A stretch of 64,000 nucleotides of DNA from Cryptomeria japonica (Eukaryota; Streptophyta; Pinopsida; Cupressales; Cupressaceae), in contig NC_081408.1 in the NCBI RefSeq assembly GCF_030272615.1, positions 62,614,614-62,678,613 of the forward strand. Reading direction: 5' to 3'. Below, piece by piece: positions 1 to 11,996 of this stretch. The notes under the pieces are model-generated. The model had not been told where the DNA came from. It saw nothing but the letters and a program-made list of their open reading frames with translations, and did not search any database. The translations under genes and the position numbers were made by a program. Each line of letters begins with the position of its first letter. Position 1 is the first letter of the stretch.

Positions 1-60
1 CTTCACCGAGTGTGGAGATTGCTACACCGGTAAACTGAGCTTTTCAACAAGCCTAAGGGG

Positions 61-545
61 AGCATATCAGTAAATCTACTTTTGGACCCCTTGAAGAGTG
101 TATGGTAAGAGAGTTTTATATTTAGGGTTGTAATATGAATTTTTTTTATATTATTATCTATCAATTTTCTAAGGATTACCAACTGGTTATATACCTATCA
201 GTATAGGCAAGTTTGTTAAGTTGTAATTAGGGTTTGTATCGGTAGTCTAATAAATGCAGTGGGTAAGTTAATAAAAAGATGTTTTACTAAGTTATTTTTA
301 CCCTGATTGCATTTGAAGAAGCATTTTGAGAACTTGCAGAGTGAAACAGAGCATTGTTAGCAGATTAAGAACAAATTTGTGCTACGGATCAAAAGTTGAA
401 TTGGGTGTACCTACAAGAGAGCAATAGGAAATCCTACCAACGCGAAGGGAATAAGGTATTTTTGTTAATCACTATTGAATCAATATTATCTATAACGACA
501 TCATCATCCACACTAGTAGAGATTCTTTTGATTATTGTTGAAGCT
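61..545 (+). other. N1 non-coding spacer between ORF1 and ORF2
   Basis: No supportable ORF. It begins just after a purine-rich tract (CCTAAGGGGAGCAT, 52-65) that has counterparts at the same place in N2 and N3. The spacers in N2 and N3 are of similar size (about 340-480 bp), so this is probably a leader for ORF2. I see no clear splice signals by eye. Confidence 0.5.
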
Positions 546-3500
546 ATGGAGTCAATAGGAAAAAATAAGACAAAGTCTTATAATGCATTGTCTCAAGTTC
601 CCCAACTTGTTTTGATCAAAGGTGATTTGACAAGTTACATAGATTACAAAATTGAGAATCTAGGGTCATTGGAAATCTATTCTCAACTTAAATCTCTATG
701 TGACAAGAGCAGAAAAATCAAACCCAAATATATTAGGGTTTATGAAAAAGGTTTTCATAATGCGGCCTATTTTCTTGAATATTTTGAGGAAGAACATGTC
801 AGGATTATCCTTAGTCATTTACATGGTGGGAACATGTATCTTGATAGATCTCACACCATCACAAAGGAGGCTATTCATGCAATAACTGGTTTCTGCCAAA
901 CCGGTGAAGTACCAAAATTGAGGACAATCTCAAAGGAGACTATTATTGCTTTGACAAAGACCACTGTTGACGGTCGTGCTATATCGGTCAATAACATTGC
1001 AGATCCAGGAGTTAGTTTTTCAACAATGGTTATTGGCTATGGGATATCCCATTCTAGAAGAATGAATAGTGTACCACCTACTACTCTGCATGTCACCTAT
1101 AAAATAATGATAGAGAATGTAGATTATGATTTGTGCGAGGCAATGAGAAGTCAATTGATGCTAAACTTAAAGTCAATTAAGAAAGACAATAGTCAAAAGT
1201 TTAAATATGGTCAACTATTGATTGGTCTATTCTTTTAATTTTTGAATTTCATTCCAGGAATTGGTGACATACAATGGTCTAAGGACATACCAGTGACAAC
1301 CCAAATAAAGAATAGAATTAAGACTGTGAAGAACACATATCCTGTTGCCATGAACAAATATTTTAATGATTTTCAAAATAAGATGAGCATGGGATTAATG
1401 TTATCTGATGAAGTGGTGAAACACTTCGAAAAAGACATCCGTTTCAATGTAACCACTGACTTTTTCCTTATGGAAGTTGTTGAACACAAAGAAGAAGAAA
1501 TGGAAGAAATGAGCTATGAAGTTAGCTATGAATTACTAATCGGTTATGCCAACAAACTTTTGGCATCTCCTAAGGAAAATAAGAAGAAAATAATGGGAAG
1601 TTATTAGGAAAGGATTACACCTGCTTAATCGAGTAGTGCCAAGGAGAAAAAGAAGAAAGTTTATCAAGCAGCTTCTATGACCATTGGTACAAGGGTAACT
1701 AGAAGTATTCAAATCAAGAAGGAACCGATTCCTGGCAGACATCTCATTCTTCCAGCAGAATCTAAGGAAACTGATACTAAAGAAGAATCAAAGAAGATGA
1801 AATTGACTGGTAAGAAATCCAAACTAGTAGGAGACATTTCTAAGAAAAGTACTCCTATTAATGTTACATCATTCAAACCAATGAGCGATTTTGAGAGGAT
1901 ATTAAAAACATTAGGGAGGAAACGGTTTGGTAATGTAAAAAACATTTTGATTCTTTTGATGAAGGCCAAAAACAAGAAATTGTTCAAGAGGTAATCAATC
2001 ACCTGTGCCAATGCAATCGGTTGCCACAAGATATTAAAAAGGACATTTCTAATTCTTTATATTCAATTCTTGAAAATAAATGGAAGTTGATTTTAGATCT
2101 GGACAAAGAGATTATTTATATAATTTTTGTTCAATATTTTCCATTGTTGTCTGAAGATAAATTATTAGCATTGCTTGCTAAGTACAAAGGAAAGTTTCAT
2201 TCTAAAACAAGGAGACTGAAATTATTGGACAAAAAGATTCAACCTATTGAAGATGATACTCATATAATTGCACAAGATATTCAAAGGATGAATGCACTAT
2301 TGAAAGGCTATGAAAATTAACCTAATCAAACTGAGACTGGAGCTCCACCGGAGCCAGATGGTGAAGAGTTTATTACACCAGATGTAGTCTATCCTGCCAA
2401 GAATATGGATGACACAAGTTCTCCACCGATCATATTCTTTGTGGATGATATCGAAGAAATTCAGGATACTGTTGACATAACTAGTAATGTCATTGAACTA
2501 GTTAAGGAAATTGAACATCAACCAGATATTATTGGTGAAAAATAATAGAGGAAGCACCAGTTACTGAACCAAGTGTGGATATTCAACCACCACCGGAAAG
2601 TTAACATAATTTTGAAAGTCAATTATCAATGATCACTATAGCCACACAAGAGAAACAAATAGAGACAAAGAAAGAGAAACTAGAGAAAAAGGATGAAGAG
2701 GAGAAAGTAAAGAAGGACAAATTAATAACTAATGATGATGATGACTCAATAAGCATACAAGGTCCAATTGATGTGGACAGATTGAGCACATCTGAACTGA
2801 TGGAGACTGCTACCGTTATGCAATCCCAAGCTCAAAATAAAAGGTTGAAAGAGAAGAGAAAAGAAGTAGAGACTATAGAGACTGTTGTTGACATTCTGTT
2901 AGGTCTCCTACTAGAGACTAACACTTGTAATTTGTCTACTCCTATTCCCAAGCTTGGAAAGTTGGCTGCTAATGCTACTAACCAACTAAAATCACTTGAA
3001 GAGGCAACTCATGCCTTAGTTGAAAAAGATTACAAAAAGAAAAGGCGAGAGCAACTAATGTCAGACATTGATAAAGGCAAGATTGCTTTATTGTGAATAA
3101 AGATCTATTGAGAACTACTATTGAAAATGGAGGTAAAATTTTGGCCAATACATCTAAAGTTTCATTTTTCTATTCCAATTTGAAGAAAAGGCATGAAGAT
3201 ATAGAAAAGGGATTGGAGAGGATAAGTAATTCTTATATACCAGTATAGGATTCGGCTTTAGATTTTGGCAAACTAGATGATGCTTTGCAACATCTATTAT
3301 ATGTTTATAGTTTTGAACATGCTAAGTCAATCAGATCCTTGAAAGAGATGAAGAACTAGTTGACTCCAAAATTTTAAATCCTATAGAGGGCATACAAGGA
3401 TTCAGAAGTGGTTTTGGCTACCCTGGAGATGAACACAATGGATGCAATGGAATAATTTGCTGCACAAATTATGACAACTATTGAAATCATTGAAACATTG

Positions 3501-3584
3501 TTAGAAACATGGGATAATGATTTTAAATATATGAAGATTCATTTCAGTGACATTTTCTTAAGAATTGCATTGTACTCACCTTGA
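546..3584 (+). pseudogene. N1 ORF2, large conserved protein of unknown function
   Basis: The start is chosen at ATG 546 because N2 ORF2 starts at the matching place, just before the shared YNALSQ motif. The frame from 396 is open further upstream but without similarity. The N-terminal domain (roughly residues 1-230) has the motifs YNALSQ, GSLEIYS, HGGNMYLDR, ITKEAIHAITGF and FKYGQLLIGLFF. In-frame stops occur at 1236, 1605 and 1626, and a frameshift near 2000 moves to the frame starting LPQDIKK. Another change leads to a Lys/Glu-rich tract (2629-2740) and a helical C-terminal part with MDAME near 3440. About 1,010 codons if read through. It is homologous over its whole length to ORF2 of N2 and N3. 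The ITxExxxxxxGxxxxGxxP pattern recalls plant mobile-domain or putative plant transposon-protein families, but this is only a guess. Confidence 0.8.
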
Positions 3585-3763
3585 AAAACTCTTATATTTA
3601 TATATATGTAATTTTTTATGTAATATATATGTATTTTACTTTTCAATTTGGCATTGTTGTCAAAGGGGGAGAAGAAATATGTGTGTTGTGAAAATTTTGT
3701 ATGTACTCTTAAGGGGGAGTCTGTAGATTTTTGTAAGCACACTTAGCTGTAAAATTTTTCTAA

Positions 3764-3852
3764 GTGTTGCCATCAATGCCAAAGGGGGAGATTGTTGGCT
3801 TGATGATGATTTTAGTAATGGATGACTTTATGTGTTGTCATTGATGGCACAT
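3764..3852 (+). promoter_or_regulatory. N1 polypurine tract inside a predicted stem-loop
   Basis: The tract AAAGGGGGAGAT (3781-3792) directly precedes TGTTGG of the 3' LTR and is the plus-strand primer site. Two more purine tracts lie at about 3661-3673 and 3711-3720. The 5' arm GTTGCCATCAATGCC (3766-3780) is nearly complementary to TTGTCATTGATGGCAC (3835-3850), placing the tract and the LTR start in the loop. Confidence 0.7.
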
Positions 3853-4940
3853 ATACACACACACATATGTTCATATCGTCAGAGTCATCTTAGTTAAGTC
3901 AAACCGGTATAGTCCTAAGTCTTCATATTGCAAACTGGTAGCATATGTATAGAGAAGTTTAACCTGTATGAGGATGTCTAAACCGGTATATGTAGATAAC
4001 AGGTATATGCAGTAAAGAAAATTGGTTTTGGTTAAATCCACTATTACTAGTTTTGAGATACAACAAAGAGAAGCAAGGAGGTGAATGGAGACAATAGGTC
4101 TATGAGTTGGAAGCGGTTAACACTCAATTGGTATCGGTGTTCCAACTGGTTTCACTGATTGTGTGATGAGTTATCACTGGTTGTGATGAGTTATCTCTAA
4201 CTGATATTTTTGGTGATGATTTGTGATGTGTTATGGAAGATTGTCCAGATTCACTGAACCTAGGAAATTGTGACGAGGTTCTTGAGCCGACATGAAATCT
4301 AATGTCTATAAAAAGACATTGTGAAGAGTTATTTTTATATGCAAGATACAAATGATGTTATGAGTTAGAGTTGATGTGATTTATTGAAGGAGTTGCAAAG
4401 TATGTCGGTGATGCAGTATCGAGTGAGCAGAAAAGGACCTATACAAGAAGAATGTGCCATTCCTAGATCATACCACCTGTTGTTTTCTAATCACTAGAGA
4501 AATTAAATCCCCTAACCGAGTAAGCTCTAACAAGCTTCATTGTAGAAATCCTCTAACAAGGTGATTCATTAACTTGGATCTAAATCCTCCATTGAGGTTA
4601 CCTTTAACTAGGTATTTCTCCTAATAGGTCTTTGGGATCTTTAATAGGATTCGCTCCTAATAGAGCACTTTATAGACCTTAACCGGTCAGTTACCTATTT
4701 CTATAGATAGTTAACTTGTCAATCCCATCTCATCATGGTTTTTCCTAGTTGGATTTTCCACGTATAAACACTTGTGTTATCGTGAATGTTTTACTTGTTG
4801 TGAATGATTTCATAACACTTTGGATTGCATGCAAAGTCTTAAGTAAACTATTTAATTATTTTTACCAGTCTAGGTTTAAAGTGTTATTATTTTTGCTATC
4901 AATGATTCACCCCCCCTCTTAGTGCTTTATAAGTCTATCA
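3793..4940 (+). repeat. N1 3' LTR
   Basis: 1,148 bp, TGTTGG...TCTATCA. U3 carries repeated ACCGGTAT-like hexamers, some decayed to ACTGGT. A TATA box (TATAAAAAG, 4317-4325) follows, then an array of TCCTAACAAGG-like repeats (about 4505-4690), a U-rich internal-loop hairpin (4736-4761) and the C block TTCACCCCCCCTC near 4905-4918. It is related by parts to the LTR of N2. Confidence 0.88.
4317..4325 (+). promoter_or_regulatory. TATA box of the N1 LTR
   Basis: TATAAAAAG about 525 bp into the LTR, at the place expected for the U3/R boundary. Only one LTR of N1 is visible. Confidence 0.5.
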
Positions 4941-5030
4941 GAATCTTCATTTTCTCCTTCCATATTTTGTAATTTGTACCATCAAATTTGGGACTCTCCT
5001 TTCGGTAGGGATTGAATGTAGAACTTAATG
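4941..5030 (-). pseudogene. copia C gag, N-terminal fragment
   Basis: The minus-strand reading contains SPKFDGTNYKIWKEKMKI, the hallmark start of Ty1/copia gag proteins (capsid precursor). It is cut off by the N1 insertion after about 30 codons. No start codon is evident just upstream. Confidence 0.8.
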
Positions 5031-5040
5031 TTGATACCAT

Positions 5041-6349
5041 CAGATCTTCTCAAGTAGTTAAGGTTTTGCAGATAGGAACCTTAGAATGCTCTCATACTGG
5101 GAGTAAACTAGGAGGCTGGGTGAATCAATTTACTAACATAAATAAGAATTATAGCATATCATAACCTTATAACCAAAGCACAAAGAAACCAACACAATGA
5201 AGAATAGAACATGAAAGCACAATACACATGCCACCAATATTTTTGACATGGAAAACCTGAAAAGGGAAAAACCACGGTGGGAAACCCTACCCACAATTAG
5301 ATGAATACTCTACAGTAGTACTATGAATAATTACAATGGGGTCTGCACTTGAAGAAAGGTCAACAACCTAGAGCACACTGCTCATCACAAAGGGAAGTCT
5401 CACTAACTTACATAAACATTGGACTACAATATCGAAACAAATGAACTATGAAAGTAGAATTTACTAATGCCTCATATAGTTCGGATTAAGCATTGATGTC
5501 TTCTCTATAATACAAAACATTTCCAACCTTCACTGGAATGATATGACTCTATTCACACATAATCCTTTCTCTGATAATGCAGACATAATCACCCAATAAC
5601 CATCCATACCCTTGATTCATACAATTACATGAATAAATAACCTATAAATACATATTATCAACCTTATTGACAAGGTCAGCTAAACCCTAAACCCATAAAC
5701 CCATAGTTACAAAAATTATATTACACGATACCACCAGACCGATATTATGATTTATATTACATAGCATGGACCTAATACAAGTATACAAACAATTATATCC
5801 ACCATAAATTCCGCTAAGACCAAAATCTAACACGGTTTACCAACGAGTAGAAACCCTCAATGAAATAACAAAAATTTTAACCAGAACAAAATAGGACCAT
5901 CATAACGACATGCCATCCAATGCAAAGTCACTAATTGCTCAGGACACAATCAAGAAACACCTTTAGCATGATAGAAACCAATTACATAAGTTGAACCAAA
6001 ATCCACTAACCAAATCACCAAATATTGGTTATCAGTAAAGCTAACCGGGAAAGCTAGAAGCTAGTAGGTAAAGATAGAAGCTAAAAGCTAGCCGGTACCA
6101 GTAAATACCAAAAGTGATAACAGCCAAAGCATCAAATCATGAACTAATAGAATATAGAAAACATATAACCATCTAGAGTAAGCATCCAAAACTGATTCCA
6201 TAGATCTGATCATATTGGATAAGAATCATAGCCAAAACTAAGATGATCACCAAGACTAATTGGGATAGATCCAACTGGGATAGTCTCCAACCGGGATACA
6301 CTATTTACATAAATGAGAACACTTAATCAAATCCAGCATATTGCCAACA
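5041..6349 (-). repeat. copia C 5' LTR
   Basis: On the minus strand it starts TGTTGGC and ends just before the primer site; the inner boundary is uncertain by a few bases. It contains the U-rich internal-loop hairpin (5247-5276) and a decayed C block with TTCACCC near 5110-5125. No internal gene; the rest of the interval is AT-rich LTR sequence. Confidence 0.75.
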
Positions 6350-7416
6350 CATATCTTGTGTTATGGATTTTGGAGAGTACATGGGATGTTCGTGTGTATC
6401 TTCATTTCAGATGGTTCGTAATTTGATGCTCCAGAAGTTATCTTTCTTATCTGAGTTTCTTTTGTTAAGTGTTCTTGAGTGTTAGTGTGCTAATCGATGA
6501 AGATTTGAATAAGTGGTGTTGGTGCAGCTATTGTGGATGGTTCTAACATCTTTGTTGGTGTTTACTAATCATTTCCTATTTGTTTTGATGGTCTGCATTG
6601 ATTATTGTCTATGTTCTTGATGATCTTCTTGGTCTAGTGTTATTCTTCGCATTGTGCGGTATTTTGGTGGTGTAACATGTTATGGTTGATCTTGGCAAGA
6701 TTTTCAGTGGTGGTGTGTGTTTGAGGTATTGATTTAGGTCCATGTTATGATTTCTATGACATTGTATTGGTCCGGTGGTTGATTTATGTATCTTGTGATG
6801 CAATTTTATAATTAGGTGTTAAGGGGTTTGTTGACCTTGTAGTCAAGGTTGATGATTTATAAATGGGTGTAATATTCATGTAATTTGGTGGTTATTGTTG
6901 AGTCTGTATTATCAAAGAGTAGAGTATGTGTGATCAATTGAATTCATCCTTTGGTGTGTTGTGTTGAGAAAATAATGGTGAAGGGTAGACATTTGAGCTT
7001 AACCAGAATTGTCATCAGGCATTAGCAAATGCTATTTTTGCAGTTCATTCTTTCTAGATTGTAGTTCGAATCTTTTTGTAAGGTAGTGAACCTTCCTTGA
7101 GGGTTGGAGTCTTCCATATCATTTTAATTTAAGCAGTGATCTCTAGGTAGTGTGCCCGAATGCATGCACATTCCCCATTGTAATCTTTACACATACTACT
7201 ACAAAGTACCATCTCATTGTGGGTAGATTCTCGTCGTAGTTTTTCCCTTAACTGGGTTTTCCAAATCAAAATTATTTGTGCTATGTGTTTTATTTTTATT
7301 GTTGTTATATTTATTTTTGTTGCATTTTATTAGATCTGAGATTGTGCTTAATTGGTTTACTCTCATGAAAATTGATTCACCCCCCTCTCAGTTTTCTTTC
7401 CTTGTTGTTGCCAACA
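6350..7416 (+). repeat. copia B 5' LTR, 3' four fifths
   Basis: Aligns with 12229-13100 plus 52280-52470 of the 3' LTR. It has a mutated form of the U-rich hairpin (7237-7262) and the C-loop hairpin (7367-7396), and ends GCCAACA. Confidence 0.88.
7367..7396 (+). promoter_or_regulatory. C-rich-loop hairpin at the end of the copia B LTR
   Basis: Arms GAAAATTGA (7367-7375) and TCAGTTTTC (7388-7396) pair at 8 of 9 positions, the odd one being a wobble, around a loop of C residues. Confidence 0.6.
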
Positions 7417-7430
7417 AGTGGTATCAAAGC
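7417..7430 (+). promoter_or_regulatory. copia B primer-binding site
   Basis: AGTGGTATCAAAGC follows the LTR end directly. TGGTATCA is complementary to the 3' end of plant initiator tRNA-Met. Confidence 0.8.
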
Positions 7431-7472
7431 TAGATCCTCCAAAAGAAGCTTATCCTCTTGAGGAGATCTAGG

Positions 7473-8560
7473 ATGACAACCTATGTTCTCATAAAGTAGA
7501 TTCCTAGATTTGATGGAAATAAGTATACTGTATGGAAGGACTAGATGGAACTACATTTGAAGTGTCTTGGTAAAGACTATTGGAAGATTACAATGAATGT
7601 CCACAATGTTTCTCCTAATGGACTGATTACTGTTGATGAAATTAACAAAGCTAAACAGAACATAAGGTCTAAGGAAGCATTGCCGAGTGATTTGGCCAAT
7701 TCAGAGATGACTAATGTGATGGGACTTTAGATTGCACGTTAGATATGGAAAAAGCTAGAGGTTTTGTATGAAGTAGATGCACAAGTTCAAGTTGCTAAGT
7801 TGCAGAGTTAGAAGGGAAAGTATGAAGATGGGAGAAGATGATAACATAACCTCCTTCATGGATAAAGTGAATGATCTTGTTATGAACATGTGCTGCTAGA
7901 ACTCTTGAGGAATATGAGATTGTTGCTAAGGTGTTGAGATCCTTGCCTTATGCTTATAAATCTAAATTTTCTGCTATTGATGAGATCTAGAGTGTGACTA
8001 ATATGACAAGAGATATGTTGATTGGTAAGCTAGTTGCTTTTGAGTTGATTAAATTTGGAGAATTACATGGTAAATCTAGGACTACATTTAAAGTCTTTGT
8101 ATCTGAGAAGTAATTGTATGATCTAGGAAAGAGTTCATCTAGGGTTTTAGGATATGAGAGAGAGATGAGAGAGATGGAAGAGTAGGAGAAAGAGTTAAAT
8201 GAGCTTGAAGCACTTATAGCTCGAATATTGCCTAAGGGATTCAGTAAGTATGATGGAAATTTACCTTTGAAATGCTTCTCTTGTAATGAGATAGGACATT
8301 TTGCTTCTAGGTGTCCTGAAATAATGTCTAGGTATGATAAGCATGATAGATATGAGAAGCATGATAAGCCCTACCAAAAGTATAGGAATCAAAAGAGCAC
8401 TTACTATACTGTTGATGAAGGTGTGATGGATGAGGAATCAGACAATGGGAATTCAGGAGATGAATTTGTATTTATTACTATCAAGGAAGATGATTTTGTA
8501 CCAGTGAATCCTACAGGCTGTATTGTTGAGGAGAAAAATTTGGCTGCTAAGATTGAAGAA
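7473..8560 (+). pseudogene. copia B gag
   Basis: Start ATG 7473; the reading PRFDGNKYTVW follows after an in-frame stop. The capsid part is broken by several stops and at least one frameshift. The zinc knuckle CFSCNEIGHFASRC (CX2CX4HX4C, near 8275-8316) is intact and is followed by a charged tail with GVMDEESD. This is the usual layout of copia gag: capsid, knuckle, acidic linker to protease. It is not translatable as one protein. Confidence 0.85.
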
Positions 8561-9830
8561 AAAGATAACTCGGTAATTAACAATGGTTGTTCACATCAAA
8601 TGATAGGTGATAAAAGTAAAATTATGAATATGGTAAGGTATGATGGTGGCATAGTAAGATTTGGATATGATAAAGCTTGTGTGATTCATGGTAAAGGTGC
8701 TTTATCTTTTAATGGTAAGAATAATACTAATGATGTTTATATGTTGAAGGTTTGAAGCATAATATTTTGAGTTTTGGACAAATGGTTGACAAGGGATATA
8801 ATTTGTAATTCAAGAATGGTAAATGAAAGATTTCAAATGCCTCTGGTATAGAGATTTCAATAAGGTCTAAAAATAAAGGTAATATCTTTCACTTGAATGC
8901 CAATGAGAAAAGTTGCTTGATTGCTCAGATAGATGAAAATCGGTTGTAGCATAGGAGGATGTGTCATGTTAATTTTGACTATATGATAAGGATAATTTCT
9001 ACTCAAGTTGTTAGAGATTTGCCTAAGATTGTGAAGCCTTCAAATTCGGTATGTAAAGAATCTTAGTTGGGAAAGAAAACAAGAACATAATTTAAGAGTA
9101 AGTTGTATAAATCTATTGGACTGTTAGATCTTGTGCAGTCCTACAAGAGTGAGAAGCATGCAGGGTGATAGATATTTCATGCTGCTGATTGATGACTACT
9201 CTAGAATGATGTGGGTGAATTTTGTAAGGGAGAAATCAGAAGCATTGGATAAATTCAAGATATTCAAAGCAAAGGTGGAAACTGAGAAAGGGTTGAAGTT
9301 TAAGTGTTTGAGATCTGACAAAGGAAGAGAATTCATGTCTAGTGAGTTTGATGCATTCTGTGAGAGGAATAGAATTAGAAGATAGTTATCTATTCCTAGA
9401 ACCCCTCAATGAAATGGATTTGTTGAAAGAAAGAATAGAACACTCTTGGATGATACTAGAAATAACATTATTGAAGGAAATATTGCACAAGCCTTTTGGA
9501 AAGAAGTTGTTAGCACTATTGTTTACATGTTCAACCGGGTGCATATAAAAGGTGATTCTAGTAAGAATCCTTATGAGCTATAGTTTGTTCATGTTCATAC
9601 AATTACATATTTTAGAGTTTTTGGGAGAAAATGTTATATCAAAAGAGATGAGGATATAGGAAATTTTGATGTATGATGTGATGAAGGAATCTTCTTGGGA
9701 TATTTTACTAAGATCAAGGCCTATCGGTATTACAATAAGAGGTTGAAGAAGATAGTAGAAAGTGAAAATGTGAAGGCTGATGAATGTTCTAGGAAGTAGA
9801 TCAGAGCATGTGGATATGATATTGATGACC
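8561..9830 (+). pseudogene. copia B protease and integrase
   Basis: The protease site reads NNGCSHQM where active copies have DSGCSHHM, so the catalytic Asp is lost. A frameshift near 8750 is followed by the GAG-pre-integrase part with HRRMCHVNF. Near 9136 a short deletion removes the conserved HTDLCG segment, including the first catalytic Asp of the integrase core, and restores the original frame. The second site reads LRSDKGREF, and the third carries E in NGFVERKNR after a stop. The C-terminal FGRKCYIKR and EGIFLGY motifs are readable. Confidence 0.85.
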
Positions 9831-11581
9831 AAGATATAGTTTCTAAGCCTACAGAGACTGAGATCCTAAAGTAGAATAATCTGATAGAGACAGTTAATCT
9901 GTATATTGTTGTTGTTGGTGAAGAATTTCAAGAACCTAAGAATCAGAATAATTCAAAGACTTTGAGGTATGTCAAATTGAATCATCCTAAGAATCAGACT
10001 ATTGTTGATAAGAACATGGGCATGATGACTAGGAGAAGACTTGTTGCTAAAGAGATATGCCTGATTTTTAAGATTGAACCTAAAGATGTTACTAAAGTAT
10101 GAAAGGATGAGAATTGGATAAAAGCTATGGAGGAAGAGTTGAATTAGATTGAGAAGAATAACACTTGGGAGCTTGTTCTGAGATCTAAACATAAGAATGT
10201 GATTGGTACTAAATGGGTATTACAAAATAAATTGAATGAAGATGGTGAAGTGGTAAAAAACAAAGAAAGATTGGTATGCAAGGGATGCTCTTAGATGGAA
10301 GGTATTGACTAAGAAGAAACTTTTGCTCCTATAGCTAGAATTAAAGTGGTTCGATTTCTTCTTTCATATGCTTCTTACAATAATTTCAAGTTTTATTAGA
10401 TGGATGTCAAGTCAACCTTTTTTAATGGTGATCTTGAGGAGGAGGTCTATATTGAGCAACTGAAAGGATTTTCTTTATCAGATGAAGGAGACATGGTATG
10501 AAGATTGAAGAAAGAACTACATGGATTGACGCAAGCCCCTAGAGCCTGGTATACAAGATTAGATAAATATTTGATGAAGTTGGGAATTTTTAAAGGTACT
10601 ACTAATAGTAACTTATACTTTAAGGTTGAGAATGATAACATTTTGATTATTGAAGTATGTGTGGATGACATTCTTTTTGGAGGAGATGATGATTTAAGTA
10701 TGAATTTTGTTGATGATATGCAAAAGTAATATGAGATGTGTGTCATAGGGGAGATGAAATTTTTCTTAGGATTGTAGATTACTCAGAGTAGTAAAGGTAT
10801 TTTCACTTCTCAATGTAAGTATGTAAAGGAATTGGTGAAGAAATTTGGGCTCACTGATTCAAAACCTGTTGGAACTCCTATGGTGTCTGGATGCAAGTTG
10901 TCTAAGAATGAGGAATCTCAAAAAGTGAATCAGACCTTGTATAGATCTATGGTTGGTGAACTATTGTACCTGACTTAGACTAGACTGAATATCATGCATG
11001 TTGTTTGTCTTTGTTCTAGTTTTCAAGTTGATCCTAAAGAGACTCATGTTACTATTGTTAAAAGGATTTTTAAATATTTGAAGGGAACTGTTGATTATGG
11101 GCTATGGTATCTGAAGAATGATGATTTCATGCTATGTGTATGTACTGATGTTGATTGGGTAGGTGATGTAGATGACTAGAAGAGCACTACTAGTGGATCT
11201 TTCTTTTTGGGGAAGAAGCTGATTTTATGGGAAAGAAAAAAAGAAGATGCTATATCTCGATCTACTGCTCAAGCTAAATACATTGATCCTGTTAGCAACT
11301 ATACTTAGGTAGTTTGGATGAAATAGATGATGAAAGACATTAGAGTTGTGTATGATGAGACTATTGTTATTTATTGTGACAATTCAAGTGTTCTTAACAT
11401 TTCCAAGAATCTAGTACTGCACTCTAAAATGAAGCATATATCAATTAAGTATCATTTCTCAAGGGAGAAAGTTAGCAACGAAGAAGTAAAACTAAAGTAT
11501 GTATCTACAAAATCTCAGATTGTAGATATTTTTACTAAGCCTTTGCCTTTAGATACATTTGTTTTTTGGAGAGACAAGTGA
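9831..11581 (+). pseudogene. copia B reverse transcriptase and RNase H
   Basis: One reading frame from about 9131 to 11581 interrupted only by in-frame stops. RT motifs: WIKAMEEEL, NVIGTKWV, ARI..VRFLLSYA, the catalytic VDDILFGG near 10662, and GTPMVSGCKLSK. RNase H: TDVDWVGD, STTSGSFFLG, IYCDNSSVLNISKN and the terminal ADIFTKPLP-like end (VDIFTKPLP). The last stop is at 11579-11581. Function would be cDNA synthesis in the virus-like particle; this copy is dead. Confidence 0.9.
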
Positions 11582-11917
11582 TCGGTCTCTTCCCCTCTTG
11601 ATGAGAACTAGGTGCATTAAGATGCATCAATCTGGTGGATTTCATAGTCTTATCTCTTTATCTAGGTTGGGGATTTGGTGTTGCTACTCAGATGGAGTAG
11701 TTAGTGTGTTGGTCAAAGTTGTAAGATTATCCTAGAGGCAGAGATTATGTCATTTGAGGGAGAGAATCTTGATCAATTTATATATTTGGCATTGTTGTCA
11801 AAGGGGCAGAGAAGCATATGAAAAACTGCCTTATCTTTAGAGGTTTGTGTGCGTGATCTAAGGGGGAGTTTTTTGTTATTGATTTATTCCTTTGCATCAA
11901 TTTTTTTTCACATTAAT

Positions 11918-11996
11918 ATGTTGCCATCAATGCCAAAGGGGGAGATTGTTGGATATTGTTGTTGTTAGGATATGTTGTTGTCATTGATGTCAACAT
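11918..11996 (+). promoter_or_regulatory. copia B polypurine tract in a predicted stem-loop
   Basis: Polypurine tract AAAGGGGGAGAT at 11935-11946. Arm ATGTTGCCATCAATGCCAAA (11918-11937) faces GTTGTCATTGATGTCAACAT (11977-11996), about 16 of 20 complementary. A related purine tract, CAAAGGGGCAGAG, lies near 11800. Confidence 0.65.

Larger units (their letters stand above)
1..4940 (+). mobile_element. N1, pol-less LTR retrotransposon (3' two thirds)
   Basis: The left edge of the window lies inside the element, near the end of ORF1: positions 1-70 match the region after the last ORF1 codons of N2. Then come a non-coding gap, ORF2 (546-3584), a polypurine tract ending at 3792, and a 3' LTR (3793-4940) starting TGTTGG and ending TCTATCA. 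No protease, integrase, RT or RNase H is seen between ORF2 and the LTR. It interrupts the gag of copia C. The right flank GAATC would be one TSD copy; the other lies outside the window. Confidence 0.85.
4941..6349 (-). mobile_element. copia C, 5' end only (minus strand)
   Basis: Read on the minus strand: a 5' LTR (6349 down to about 5041), a degenerate primer site TGGTATCAACATT (about 5028-5040), then the first gag codons. The element is cut by N1 at 4940, so its remainder lies left of the window. It is inserted about 280 bp into the 5' LTR of copia B. The flank CATAT (6350-6354) is one possible TSD copy. Confidence 0.8.

Noticed and set aside
3539-3742. 67-residue minus-strand frame
   Set aside because: Antisense to the N1 3' untranslated region and its purine tracts.
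3849-3868. Short CA/TA microsatellite in the N1 LTR
   Set aside because: Too short and common to be informative.
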